NCBI RefSeq assembly: GCF_025628985.1
Contig: NZ_JAOTEM010000001.1
Coordinates: forward strand, 1,364,001 to 1,428,000
DNA length: 64,000 nt
DNA from: Chryseobacterium edaphi
GTDB lineage: Bacteria > Bacteroidota > Bacteroidia > Flavobacteriales > Weeksellaceae
Direction of reading: 5' to 3'
Shown here in pieces: positions 9,599-19,110 of this stretch (positions within the stretch are counted from its first letter, which is position 1; every line of letters begins with the position of its first letter). Below the pieces are notes generated by a model, which searched no databases, was not told the DNA's origin, and was given only the letters and a program-made list of their open reading frames with translations. The position numbers were made by a program, and so were the translations under genes.

Positions 9599-9627
9599 AG
9601 CCAGATCATCAATCTGACCTGACTTTT
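9599..9627 (-). terminator. Weak hairpin, possible terminator for the GH10-like gene
   Basis: CAGAT and ATCTG pair around a short loop with partial extension, followed on the minus strand by a T-run. It lies about 150 bp past the stop at 9777. The rest of the 9451-9776 gap holds an AT-rich stretch and a CTCTCCAACTCTC-type simple repeat just after the gene. Confidence 0.35.
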
Positions 9628-9776
9628 AAAAATTATTTTAACAACTAAGCTTCACTTAGTTATAAAAATTATGAATAGATTACTTTCCCGAAGATTCAGA
9701 ACAACCTGTTCTTCGAAATAACAAAATTAAAAACTCTCCGACTCTCCAACTCTCAAACCCTCTACCTCTCAAACCA

Positions 9777-11378
9777 CTACTTCACCATCTTCGCCATATA
9801 ATCACTCTCATTCCCCAATCTATCAACTGCTTTGATGGCAATTGCATTAAGAATTTTCCCGTCTTTGTTTTTTGGAATTTCTCTTGAAAGGTTTTCCAAA
9901 GTCAGGATTTCAGTTTCCCAAACTCCGTTGTATTGTTTGAAAAGAACCCATTGAAAGACATTTCTGATATTTTTTGAACTCCAGCTTGTCTGGATAAAAC
10001 TTCCGTTGTCGTTTGTAAATAAAGTAGGTTTTTCTAATGGAACAGATTTGATCCACGGACTTTTGGGTGTTAAAGCTTTCTCTTTATACGGTCCATTTTT
10101 CAAAGTCGGAAGCATATTTGAATTCTTTGTTAAACCTGCAATGCTCCAGTGAATTTCACCTGCGTCATTACTTAAGATTTGCCTTGACAATTCAATCTGA
10201 TTTTTAATTTCCGATGGTCGGTCTGAAACTTTAATTTCAACCGTATTTAGTCCCGGCCAAAGATGACGGTTCATTGTGTTTTCAGATTTCCACCAGTTTA
10301 ATAAATTGGCAAAAGGCTGTCCTTTTGATTCAATTGGCCAATATAATTGAGGCGAAAAATAATCTACCCAACCTCTATTCAACCATAATTTGGCATCGGC
10401 ATACAGCTCGTCATACTGTGACGAACCCACAACTCCTTCTGGAAATCCGGGTTTCCATATACCAAACGGACTGATTCCAAACCGCACATAATTTTTTTCT
10501 GCGTGAATTTCTTTATAAATTCTTTCAACAAATTTATTGACGCTGTCTCGTCTCCAGTCTGCCCTTGACAATGTTCCGCCGGAATTTAAGTAAGCATTCC
10601 AGCTTTCACCATCCGGAAAATCTCTTCCACTGTTATACGTTGCGTAAGGATAAAAATAATCATCAAAATGAATGGCATCCAAATCATATCTTTTCACCAA
10701 ATCTTTTACGACATTCGAAACATGTCCCTGAGTTTTAGGATTAGCTGGATCAAACCAATACATTCCGTTTCTTAATTTAATGACAAGATCCGAAAGTTTA
10801 TTGACCATTGACTGGCTCGAAACCGCTCCACCGTTGGAATGATGCGCTCTGTAAGGGTTTAACCAGACATGAAGTTCCATTCCTCTTTTGTGAGATTCTT
10901 CGATCCAGAACTGTAAAGGATCATAATTCGGATAAGGCGGTTCTCCTGTTTTTCCTGTCAGAAAGTATGACCACGGTTCCAATTCACTGGTATACAAAGC
11001 ATCTGCAGACGGACGTGCCTGAAAAATTACTGCATTAAAATTATTTTCCTGAAGCATATTTAACATACTGATCGCTTCCGCTTTTTGCTGCTCCACTGAT
11101 AAATTATTTTTTGACGGCCAGTTGATGTTAGCAACACTCGCAATCCATGCTCCACGAAACTCACGATTGATCGCAGGAAGGTTTACTTTAAAATCTTCTT
11201 CGACCGGTGTGGTTATTTGTGGTTTAAGCGAAACTACGGAATCTTTAGGTTTCGCTTTGTATCTATTTTCTTTAGAAGTATTTTTAGCAGTAGAAGCACT
11301 TTTCTGTACCGAACAAGAACTGCTGAAAGAGGCGAAAAAACCTAAAAGGAATAGTATTTTTATTTTGTTGATTTTCAT
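9777..11378 (-). CDS. Family 10-like glycosyl hydrolase lipoprotein (GHL10/DUF187)
   Basis: About 533 residues, starting at MKINKIKILFLLGFFA; an upstream in-frame ATG at 11387 would add three residues. The signal peptide ends in SFSSSC, a lipobox cysteine. The catalytic-type domain starts at EFRGAWIASVANINWPS and has NFNAVIFQARPSADALY, LHVWLNPYRAHH, DAIHFDDYFYPY and SPQLYWPI, all hallmarks of the GHL10 (DUF187) family. A fibronectin-like C-terminal part follows. Relatives are cell-envelope proteins proposed to act on glycans or peptidoglycan; the substrate is not established here. A TAAATTTG promoter element lies 65 bp upstream. Confidence 0.88.
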   Translation of the reverse strand: MKINKIKILFLLGFFASFSSSCSVQKSASTAKNTSKENRYKAKPKDSVVSLKPQITTPVEEDFKVNLPAINREFRGAWIASVANINWPSKNNLSVEQQKAEAISMLNMLQENNFNAVIFQARPSADALYTSELEPWSYFLTGKTGEPPYPNYDPLQFWIEESHKRGMELHVWLNPYRAHHSNGGAVSSQSMVNKLSDLVIKLRNGMYWFDPANPKTQGHVSNVVKDLVKRYDLDAIHFDDYFYPYATYNSGRDFPDGESWNAYLNSGGTLSRADWRRDSVNKFVERIYKEIHAEKNYVRFGISPFGIWKPGFPEGVVGSSQYDELYADAKLWLNRGWVDYFSPQLYWPIESKGQPFANLLNWWKSENTMNRHLWPGLNTVEIKVSDRPSEIKNQIELSRQILSNDAGEIHWSIAGLTKNSNMLPTLKNGPYKEKALTPKSPWIKSVPLEKPTLFTNDNGSFIQTSWSSKNIRNVFQWVLFKQYNGVWETEILTLENLSREIPKNKDGKILNAIAIKAVDRLGNESDYMAKMVK

Positions 11379-11443
11379 AGATTGCAATAAGGAAAGTTAA
11401 CAGTTTTAATTAAGAAACTTCTCACTCGCAAGTGGAAGAAATG

Positions 11444-11451
11444 CAAATTTA
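11444..11451 (-). promoter_or_regulatory. Putative -7 element of the GH10-like gene
   Basis: It reads TAAATTTG on the minus strand, an exact TAnnTTTG match, about 65 bp before the start codon. A perfect palindrome (11474-11495) lies 22 bp further upstream. Confidence 0.4.
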
Positions 11452-11473
11452 GAAAGTTGAAATAAAATTAACA

Positions 11474-11495
11474 GTACAAATATGGATATTTGTAC
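11474..11495. promoter_or_regulatory. Perfect 22-bp palindrome, candidate operator
   Basis: GTACAAATAT and ATATTTGTAC are exact inverted copies around GG. It sits upstream of the GH10-like gene and its -7 element. The two-base centre is too tight for a hairpin loop, which favours a dimeric protein-binding site over a terminator. Confidence 0.45.
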
Positions 11496-11557
11496 AATTA
11501 ATTTGCATCAGCAATTTTAAAGCGTATTGATAATATTTTGTTAAAGATAAACAAGGA

Positions 11558-12673
11558 TTACCGCTCAATCCTTTCCTTAGTTACAAATCCTTCGATACCA
11601 TCCTGAGTTCTGATGTGATACCAGCTTCCGTCAGTGGAAAGAATCACAATTGGTCTCTTTAAATCATTTGCAGATAATATCTCGTATTGAGTTCCGGGAC
11701 CCGATCTCAGATTGCTTCCTGCCTTAAGATAGTTTCCTGAAAATTTTTCTGAAGTGGATGATGATATCAATTTCGGAACTGACCGTTCACGAATGAAAGG
11801 ATAAGGATCGACAGCACCGCCTGTGGAATAAATTCCAAAATGCAGATGGGTTGCTCCTCCTGCAGCATTACCGGTATTTTCCACCAAACCTAATGTGTCT
11901 CCGGTTTTCACTCTCTTTCCATCTTCGGCTAAGATACTGTCGAGATGTGCGTAGTAATGTGAATTTCCAACTGTATCGCCACGAAGCCACACCTGTTTTC
12001 CACCGAGTCCCTGATTTCCGGTTCGTATAATATATCCATCTGCAACTGCTACAACCGGAGTTCCACGGGGTGCAAAAATATCAACTCCTTCATGGCTTCT
12101 GCCACCACCGTCCCGACTTGCTCCCCAAAAACTCTGAACATTCTTATTTCCTTTTCCTGCAACAGGGAATTTAAGAGATGGCTGTGTGTAGATTTTTATT
12201 TTAAATATTTCGCTATAGCCAATTTCAGGCTGAATGACCAGTTTGTACCAACCATCATTTTCAATCTGTTGGGAAAATGAGTTGTCTTTAATGATCCCCG
12301 TTTTTATTATTTCAGAACCGGAATTTTGACTGGACAGATCGATAAATATTTTCTTGTTCTCATCAGACATTTCTGTTTCGATCACCAGCAAATCCCCTTT
12401 TGCAAGTTCGATTGAATATCCTAATGCATGAGAAGTTGAATGACCCGGATTGATGATCAACGATGTTCCGTCTTTAATTTTTAATTGATTGACAGAAGCT
12501 GTAGAAAAATCTTTCTTCCAATTGGTCATGAGACTGTCTGCTCCAGAAAAGCTGCGTTCGTACTTTGCACGCTCGGAGGTATTAAAAACATTTTTAGGAA
12601 TTTTTAATCCGTCACAGGAAGTGAGGGTTAAAAATGAAATTAGGACGACAAGAAATGATTTGTATCTGACCAT
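11558..12673 (-). CDS. M23 family metallopeptidase lipoprotein with C-terminal SH3 domain
   Basis: 371 residues from the ATG at 12671-12673, chosen because it opens a signal peptide ending in TLTSCDG (lipobox). The longer frame to 12760 has no such logic. The LytM/M23 domain has HEGVDIFAPRGTPVVAVADG (zinc-ligand HxxxD motif) and THLHFGIY (HxH). The C-terminal bacterial SH3 domain has LKAGSNLRSGPGTQYEIL. It likely cleaves peptidoglycan cross-bridges at the envelope. Between the signal peptide and the peptidase is a ~140-residue beta-rich region. It is monocistronic. Confidence 0.9.
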   Translation of the reverse strand: MVRYKSFLVVLISFLTLTSCDGLKIPKNVFNTSERAKYERSFSGADSLMTNWKKDFSTASVNQLKIKDGTSLIINPGHSTSHALGYSIELAKGDLLVIETEMSDENKKIFIDLSSQNSGSEIIKTGIIKDNSFSQQIENDGWYKLVIQPEIGYSEIFKIKIYTQPSLKFPVAGKGNKNVQSFWGASRDGGGRSHEGVDIFAPRGTPVVAVADGYIIRTGNQGLGGKQVWLRGDTVGNSHYYAHLDSILAEDGKRVKTGDTLGLVENTGNAAGGATHLHFGIYSTGGAVDPYPFIRERSVPKLISSSTSEKFSGNYLKAGSNLRSGPGTQYEILSANDLKRPIVILSTDGSWYHIRTQDGIEGFVTKERIER

Positions 12674-12852
12674 GAGTGGTAGAATACAAAAATTTAGCCG
12701 TAGGATTGAAAATAAATACAATATGTTCTTTTGTATTATTACTTTGATTTTGGCTGCCACTCAAACAATGGGAATTTCTTAACGGAATTTTTTTAAAATT
12801 TTTTAACGCTTTTGTTTCCGATGTCCATTATTTTTAATAGGTCTGCCTAAAC

Positions 12853-12876
12853 AAAAAAGCCCCGAACAATCGGGGC
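12853..12876 (-). terminator. Rho-independent terminator of typA
   Basis: GCCCCGA and TCGGGGC form a perfect 7-bp stem with an ACAA loop, followed on the minus strand by six T. It is 24 bp past the typA stop. Confidence 0.9.
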
Positions 12877-12900
12877 ATTAGATATATTTTAGATTTGAGA

Positions 12901-14709
12901 TTAAGCTTTCGCTCCTCTTTCAATTCTTTTTCTTTCTTCTTCAGAAAGTACTTTCTTTCTCATACGGATGAAGTTTGGAGTTACCTCGATTGCTTCATCA
13001 GATTGAATATATTCCATACATTCTTCAAGAGAGAATAAGATTTTTGGTGCAACACCAGTATCTTTATCTTTACCTGAAGCTCTCATGTTATTCAACTGCT
13101 TAGCTTCAACGATGTTTACAACCAAATCTCCCGGCTTATTTTGCTCACCGATAACCATACCTGCATAGATTTCCTCACCCGGATCAACATAGAACTTACC
13201 TCTATCCTGTAATTTAGCGATTGAATATTCTGTAGCAGGACCCTGAGTTTTAGAAATCAATACTCCATTACTTCTTCCAGGAATCGCACCTTTGAAAGGC
13301 TTATATTCTGTGAAACGGTGTGCCATAATAGCTTCACCTGCAGTAGCTGTCAACATCTGAGAACGCAATCCGATCAAACCTCTTGAAGGAATTTCGAATT
13401 CCATGTGCTGCATTTCACCTTTAGTTTCCATAATGTGAAGGTCACCTTTTCTCTGAGTAGCCAAATCGATTACTTTAGAAGCAAATTCTTCAGGAACGTC
13501 AACAACCAAAGATTCATACGGCTCTAATTTTTGTCCGTTCTCGTCTTCTCTCAAAATAACCTGCGGCTGACCGATCGTCATTTCGTACCCTTCTCTTCTC
13601 ATTGTTTCAATTAAAACTGACAAGTGAAGAATACCTCTACCGAATACCAAGAAAGTGTTTGCATCACCAGTCTGCTCAACTCTTAATGCTAAGTTTTTCT
13701 CTAATTCTTTAGTCAGTCTTTCTTTCAGGTGGTTTGAAGTAACATATTTACCGTCTTTACCGAAGAATGGTGAATTGTTGATTGAGAACGTCATGTTCAA
13801 CGTAGGCTCATCAATTGAAGTTCTTGGCAATGGTTCAGGATTTTCAAGATCTACGAATGAATCACCGATCTGGAATGCATCGAAACCTACAACAGCACAG
13901 ATATCTCCGGCTTTCACTTCAGATACTTTTTTCTTTCCAAGACCTTCGAAAACGTATAATTCTTTTACTTTTCCTTTTAAAACTTTACCGTCAGCTTGTG
14001 CCAAACCGATCCACTGAGATTCTTTGATCTCTCCTCTGATCACTTTTCCGATCGCAATTCTTCCTAAGAAAGAAGAGAAATCTAGAGAAACAATCTGCAT
14101 CTGTAAGTTACCTTCCTCAACTTTAGGCTCAGGAACATATTGTAAAATCCCGTCTAATAATGGGAAAATGTTTTCAGTTTCTTCCAATGAAGTGTTGAAC
14201 CAACCTTGTTTTGACGAACCGTAGAATGTAGGGAAATCCAACTGCTCTTCAGTAGCTTCCAGGTTGAAGAACAAATCAAATACCTGATCGTGAACTTCTT
14301 CAGGACGACAGTTTGGTTTGTCAACTTTGTTGATTACTACCAAAGGTCTAAGACCCAATTCCAAAGCTTTCTGCAATACGAATCTTGTCTGAGGCATTGG
14401 TCCTTCGAACGCATCTACCAACAAGATTACACCGTCTGCCATTTTAAGAACTCTCTCTACCTCACCACCAAAATCGGCGTGACCAGGAGTGTCGATAACG
14501 TTGATTTTAACGTCTTTATAAGTTACAGAAATATTTTTTGATAAAATGGTAATCCCTCTTTCTCTTTCAAGATCGTTATTATCCATTATTAATTCTCCAC
14601 TTTCCTGATTTTCTCTGAAAATGTTTGTAGCATGAATAATCTTATCAACCAAAGTAGTCTTACCGTGGTCAACGTGTGCGATAATCGCAATATTTCTAAT
14701 GTTTTGCAT
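12901..14709 (-). CDS. typA: Translational GTPase TypA/BipA
   Basis: A 602-residue ribosome-associated GTPase of the EF-G superfamily. GTPase motifs: AHVDHGKTTLVDK (G1), RGITI (G2), DTPGHADFGGEVER (G3) and NKVDK (G4). EF-G-like domains III and V follow (RGLIGLRSQMLTATAGEA), then the BipA-specific C-terminal domain (KILFSLEECMEYI ending with RKKVLSEEER). The length matches the family. Known BipA proteins act in 50S assembly at low temperature and in stress responses. It is a single gene with its own terminator. Confidence 0.97.
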   Translation of the reverse strand: MQNIRNIAIIAHVDHGKTTLVDKIIHATNIFRENQESGELIMDNNDLERERGITILSKNISVTYKDVKINVIDTPGHADFGGEVERVLKMADGVILLVDAFEGPMPQTRFVLQKALELGLRPLVVINKVDKPNCRPEEVHDQVFDLFFNLEATEEQLDFPTFYGSSKQGWFNTSLEETENIFPLLDGILQYVPEPKVEEGNLQMQIVSLDFSSFLGRIAIGKVIRGEIKESQWIGLAQADGKVLKGKVKELYVFEGLGKKKVSEVKAGDICAVVGFDAFQIGDSFVDLENPEPLPRTSIDEPTLNMTFSINNSPFFGKDGKYVTSNHLKERLTKELEKNLALRVEQTGDANTFLVFGRGILHLSVLIETMRREGYEMTIGQPQVILREDENGQKLEPYESLVVDVPEEFASKVIDLATQRKGDLHIMETKGEMQHMEFEIPSRGLIGLRSQMLTATAGEAIMAHRFTEYKPFKGAIPGRSNGVLISKTQGPATEYSIAKLQDRGKFYVDPGEEIYAGMVIGEQNKPGDLVVNIVEAKQLNNMRASGKDKDTGVAPKILFSLEECMEYIQSDEAIEVTPNFIRMRKKVLSEEERKRIERGAKA

Positions 14710-14835
14710 GAATGATTTTTACGGGTGCGAAATTAGTGATTTTTAATGAATTAACCATAAAAACTTTTATTAATTAACAAATTCATAATGAGGGGGTTTT
14801 AGGAAATGAGGGTGAGGATAAGGTTTAGGATTTGC

Positions 14836-15089
14836 GAAATTATTTTTTTCCCCGACCCTAAAGGGTGAAAATAATTTGTTTGTAGTTGGGGGATTTAGAT
14901 AAACAGAGGATGAGGCAAAGGATAAGGTTGAGAATTTAGAAATTATTTTTTTCCCCGACCCTGAAGGGTGAAAATAATTTCTTTGTAGTCGGGGATTTAG
15001 ATATACAGTGGTTGAGGATGAGGATGAGGATGAGGTTGAAGATATGTGAAATTATTTTTTTCCCCGACCCTAAAGGGTGAAAATAATTT
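14836..15089. repeat. Three tandem ~105-bp repeats with hairpin core
   Basis: A 42-bp core occurs at 14836-14877, 14939-14980 and 15048-15089. It runs GAAATTATTTTTTTCCCC then GACCCTAAAGGGTG then AAAATAATTT. AAATTATTTT and AAAATAATTT are exact inverted arms, and CCCT/AGGG pair at the tip. Spacers of about 60 bp contain TTTAGATAAACAG-like sequence and purine-rich GATGAG runs and are also related. Only one base of the central part differs in copy 2. The gap between typA and the PfpI gene (14710-15214) holds nothing else apart from a terminator. A related copy lies at 55882-55922. Confidence 0.85.
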
Positions 15090-15155
15090 TGTCCATGATT
15101 GTATTTCTGATTATCAAAATAAATAGTAAATACTAACAACTAAAACCTACAACTA

Positions 15156-15193
15156 AAAAAGAGACTCAGATTAATTAATCCAAGTCTCTTTTT
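15156..15193. terminator. Terminator after the PfpI-like gene
   Basis: AAAAAGAGACT and AGTCTCTTTTT are an exact 11-bp inverted pair with a 16-base loop. T-runs occur on both strands. It lies 22 bp past the gene stop at 15215. Confidence 0.85.
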
Positions 15194-15214
15194 ATATATG
15201 CACATTAAATTTGA

Positions 15215-15763
15215 TTATGCGTTCTGGTCTTCGTGTTTGCCTTCTTTGATCTCTTCGACCATTTTTGCATTGAAGGCCGGAAGATCTTTCGGAGTTCTGC
15301 TGGTCACTAAACCATTATCAACCACTACTTCACTGTCTTCCCATAATGCTCCCGCATTTTTCAGGTCTTTGCTGATTGAATCCACTGAAGTCAGATTTCT
15401 ACCCTCTACAATCTCAGCGTTGATCAGAATCTGCGGTCCGTGGCAAATTGCTGCAACCGGTTTGTGCTGAGTGAAAAAGTCTCTTACAAAACTTAAAGCC
15501 TGTTCGTTGGTTCTTAACTGATCCGGATTGATCACGCCACCCGGTAAAACCAATGCATCGTAATCAGAAGCCGAAGCCTCTTCTAAAGTTTTATCGACGT
15601 TATATTCCTGTCCCCAGTCTTTCTCTGCCCATGCTTTGATGGTTCCCGATTTCGGACTGATGATATGAGCCGTCCAACCTTGTTTTTCCAAATGTTCTTT
15701 TGGAGATTTCAATTCGCTTTCTTCAAATCCATCGGTCGCCAAAATGGCAATTTTCTTTGACAT
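15215..15763 (-). CDS. DJ-1/PfpI family protein (type 1 glutamine amidotransferase fold)
   Basis: 182 residues. It starts MSKKIAILATDGFEESEL, with the conserved glutamate of the family in GFEESEL. The nucleophile elbow is AAICHGPQILI, with the cysteine followed by histidine as in PfpI/YhbO. Relatives are described as general-stress proteins, deglycases or chaperones; the activity is disputed, and no specific reaction is claimed. It is cytoplasmic and monocistronic. Confidence 0.92.
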   Translation of the reverse strand: MSKKIAILATDGFEESELKSPKEHLEKQGWTAHIISPKSGTIKAWAEKDWGQEYNVDKTLEEASASDYDALVLPGGVINPDQLRTNEQALSFVRDFFTQHKPVAAICHGPQILINAEIVEGRNLTSVDSISKDLKNAGALWEDSEVVVDNGLVTSRTPKDLPAFNAKMVEEIKEGKHEDQNA

Positions 15764-15920
15764 AATATTATATTTTTTGGTGTTAATCTTTCAATAGTTA
15801 AGAAAAAATAATGCCGAGGCTGGGTCTGGGAATTATAAATATTTGTTAAAGTGGTCTTTGGTTGACTTTTGTTGGTTGTTGGTTTTAATGAAAATGATGG
15901 CAAGTCAAAAACAATAATAA

Positions 15921-16352
<432 letters not shown>

Positions 16353-16391
16353 ATATTTGGGTATTTGTTTTGGAGAGGTTGTACTTTCGGG

Positions 16392-17173
16392 CTTCGATTC
16401 TTGATACAATTTTCTGCGGTGCAGAAAATCACTCGAATTGAAGGGGGAATCTGTAATGTATAGCTTAATTAATTATCGGTCGTCTCTTCGAGTGATTTTT
16501 TGAAGAAAAATTGTATCGAGAAGTTTGTGCATTCGTTTTGGAGAGGTTGTACTTATGGGCTTCGATTCTTGATACAATTTTCTGCGGTGCAGAAAAGCAA
16601 TCGAATTGACGGGGGAATCTGTAATGTATAGCTTAATTAATTATCGATCTTCTCTTCGAGTGATTTTTTGAAGAAAAAATTGTATTGAGAAGTTCGTGCA
16701 TTCGTTTCGGATAAGTTGTTCTTGCGGGCTTCGATTCTCGATACAATTTTCTGCGGTGCAGAAAATCACTCGAATTGACGGGGAATAGCTTAATTATTTA
16801 TCGGTCGTCTCTTCGAGTGATTTTTTGGAAGAAAAATTGTATCGAGAAGTTCGTGCATTCGTTTCGGATAAGTTGCACTTTCGGGTTTCGATTCTCGATA
16901 CAATTTTCTGCGGTGCAGAAAATCACTCGAATTGACGGGGGAATAGCTTAATTATTTATCGGTCGTCTCTTCGAGTCATTTTTTGAAGAAAAATTGTATA
17001 GAGAAGGTCAGGCTTACTTTCGGATAAGTTGTTATTGCGGGCTTCGATTCTCGATACAATTTTCTGCGGTGCAGAAAATCACTTGAATTGACGGGGGAAT
17101 TTGTAATGTATAGCTTAATTTATTATCGGTCGTCTCTTCGAGTGATTTTTTGAAGAAAAATTGTATCGAGAAG
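16392..17173. repeat. Array of five ~120-133-bp imperfect palindromes
   Basis: Copies lie at 16392-16523, 16560-16692, 16729-16849, 16887-17006 and 17042-17173, separated by ~36-bp linkers that are themselves similar (GTGCATTCGTTTCGGATAAG). Each copy starts CTTCGATTCTCGATACAATT and ends AATTGTATCGAGAAG. The arms run inward through AATCACTCGAA on the left and TTCGAGTGATTTTTTGAAG on the right, about 40 bp each, enclosing a loop with AGCTTAATTAATTATCG. Copies 3 and 4 share a deletion of about 11 bp (CTGTAATGTA region) in the loop. It fills the gap between the hypothetical gene and the DUF1294 gene. Confidence 0.92.
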
Positions 17174-17202
17174 TTCGTGTTTTACAAACCTATGTTACTA
17201 AC

Positions 17203-17252
17203 CAACCTTGTCAAGGTTCATCAGGACATTGCAAATAACCTTGACAAGGTTG
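17203..17252. repeat. Perfect 16-bp inverted repeat of CCTTGTCAAGG type
   Basis: CAACCTTGTCAAGGTT (17203-17218) and AACCTTGACAAGGTTG (17237-17252) are exact reverse complements with an 18-base loop. Each arm is itself nearly palindromic. It lies 26 bp past the DUF1294 stop and could terminate that gene, although no T-run follows. Confidence 0.7.
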
Positions 17253-17277
17253 AATAACAGATAAGTAAAATTACTTC

Positions 17278-17550
17278 TTACTGGTTCGTCAGATGTTCTT
17301 TTAAAAGGAAAATAATTGCCAACTGTACAACGACCACCACTATCAATTTGAAAATGAATGTTTTCTTTGAGAATTTATGCCTGAAATATGTCATTCCGAT
17401 TAGAGCCCCAAAAGTACCCCCAACAAATGTGAGAATCAGCAAAACACTTTCGGCGAGTCTCCTCTTCCCGTTTTTAGCCAACCGCTTATCCCATCCGAAT
17501 GCAAGGAATGTTAGAAGGGTCACGAGGATGAGGTAGTATTTTATGGCCAT
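17278..17550 (-). CDS. DUF1294 small membrane protein
   Basis: 90 residues from the internal start MAIKYYLILVTLLTF; the open frame extends 10 codons further to 17580. Three hydrophobic segments flank a conserved central motif (FGWDKRLAKNGKRRLAE, then FVGGTFGALIGMTYFRHK) that defines DUF1294. Its function is unknown in the family. It follows the McrC gene on the same strand after 112 bp and is probably not part of the defence operon. Confidence 0.8.
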   Translation of the reverse strand: MAIKYYLILVTLLTFLAFGWDKRLAKNGKRRLAESVLLILTFVGGTFGALIGMTYFRHKFSKKTFIFKLIVVVVVQLAIIFLLKEHLTNQ

Positions 17551-17662
17551 AGGATAATTGTTAGGTATTTTATTGTACAAAGTGCATGCTGGGATTTAAC
17601 TCCGGTATTACCTATTGCCTATTTTGTCAGTGCGGAAGGCATGCGATAATTAGAGGTTATGA

Positions 17663-19108
17663 TTATTTTAATATCGGTAAATTAACACCTATCTTATAAA
17701 TATGGTGATAAGCTTGTATAGCATTTTCCTGTATTACTAATTTTTCAATTTCTAATTTACTGCTATTTTGACTATCAATTGGCTTTGGATAAATAATCAG
17801 ACATTTGATCTCTTCAGTTATTAGAGGAAACTTATTTTTCACTTTATTTAACCTTGCATATCCTGCAACCTGTCTTATATCTTGATGAATCTGGCTGTAA
17901 TTGTATTTGAGTTTATATTTTGCATCAACTACAATTTTTTGATTACCACTACAAATTAAAAAATCCAAAGCATTTCCATTGGTTGAGAATTGATAGTTTA
18001 AATCTCCTACATTGAGTTCAGGGTTATCTTTCAGTAATTGTGCGTATACATACAATTCAAACATTTTTGGCATATCTATCCAAAATGGAGGTGTAGAGAT
18101 TTTTTCTTCTGTTGTTTTGCTAATATTATAAGAAAATCTTTTTAAAATCTGCTGTCCAGTGTTAATAGCTTCTCTGTATTCCCTGAAAAAAGCATTGTGT
18201 TTATAGTTTTTAATTTCGTTTACATTTATTTGCGATCCAACGTGCTCAAATGACGGTCTAATGTAATTGATTAACCATGTAATATCATTTTTATCTTTAA
18301 AATAGAGATTATTATTTTCAACATAATTAGTACAAAAAATAAAAACTTTATTTAGAAAACGGTTTTCCAGAGAATCTTCTCCGAAAACCTGATATTCACA
18401 AACCGTATTTGTGAGTTTGTTTTTAAAAATGTTTTGTTTGATTTGTTGTCCAACTAAAATTTTTCCTTTTACTCGGTTTTTAAGATTTTCCTGTTTTTTA
18501 TAATAAGATTTTTTTAAACCTTTTCTTGTGATGTCTTTCAGGACATTTAGAAATTTAACAACGAGAAAAGGAGTCAATAAATCTTGTTTCTGAGTAACTT
18601 CAATTTCTTTATCGTCCCAATCGATCAGCAGTAGATTGTCTGTATGTTTTGACACTTCTGAGTGTGACATAATCTGCATCAGCATTCCGATGACATTTAC
18701 TTCATATTCTTTATCTGAAATCTTAATCTGATCTTTAGTTTCTTTATCCCACTGTTCTATTTCTTTTTCAGAAATCTTTTCATTGTCGGTATCAGAAACA
18801 TTTTCAAAAGATTCTACAACCTTATTATTCAGCTTAGGCTCTACCTGTATATAGCGGCTTTTATCTTTTGTAAGCCAGTCTATACCTACATAATAATCGG
18901 AACTGATATTAATTATCTTATCAGCAATTTGATGCTTCTTAAAACACAGATATTCTTTACCACGTTCTTTTTTAAAAGTACGTAGTGATATCTCAACAGT
19001 CTGATCGGTAAAAGAGAACAAATGTTTTTCTCGTTCTTTTTCAAAAAGAGATTTTTCTTCTGTAATTGTTAATTTATGAGAAGTATGTTCTTTTAAGATA
19101 ATGCCCAT
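17663..19108 (-). CDS. McrC-like nuclease subunit of a type IV restriction system
   Basis: 481 residues. The C-terminal part has a PD-(D/E)xK nuclease signature: ALDFLICSGNQKIVVDAKYK, giving the D and DAK catalytic residues. The N-terminal two thirds is a McrC-like region that contacts the AAA+ partner. It starts 2 bp after the stop of the McrB-like gene, so the two are translationally coupled. In McrBC systems McrC binds the McrB hexamer, stimulates its GTPase and cuts DNA carrying modified cytosines. The target here is unknown. It is the last gene of the defence operon. Confidence 0.85.
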   Translation of the reverse strand: MGIILKEHTSHKLTITEEKSLFEKEREKHLFSFTDQTVEISLRTFKKERGKEYLCFKKHQIADKIINISSDYYVGIDWLTKDKSRYIQVEPKLNNKVVESFENVSDTDNEKISEKEIEQWDKETKDQIKISDKEYEVNVIGMLMQIMSHSEVSKHTDNLLLIDWDDKEIEVTQKQDLLTPFLVVKFLNVLKDITRKGLKKSYYKKQENLKNRVKGKILVGQQIKQNIFKNKLTNTVCEYQVFGEDSLENRFLNKVFIFCTNYVENNNLYFKDKNDITWLINYIRPSFEHVGSQINVNEIKNYKHNAFFREYREAINTGQQILKRFSYNISKTTEEKISTPPFWIDMPKMFELYVYAQLLKDNPELNVGDLNYQFSTNGNALDFLICSGNQKIVVDAKYKLKYNYSQIHQDIRQVAGYARLNKVKNKFPLITEEIKCLIIYPKPIDSQNSSKLEIEKLVIQENAIQAYHHIYKIGVNLPILK

Positions 19109-19110
19109 AA

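Noticed and set aside
14813..15095. Possible CRISPR or tRNA cluster
   Set aside because: Only three copies of a hairpin repeat with related spacers; no tRNA fold.
15709..15903. Short minus-strand open frame upstream of the PfpI-like gene
   Set aside because: It overlaps the PfpI start in another frame and has no recognisable sequence.
16392..17173. Possible CRISPR array
   Set aside because: The units are 120-133 bp palindromes with similar linkers. There are no short repeats with unique spacers.
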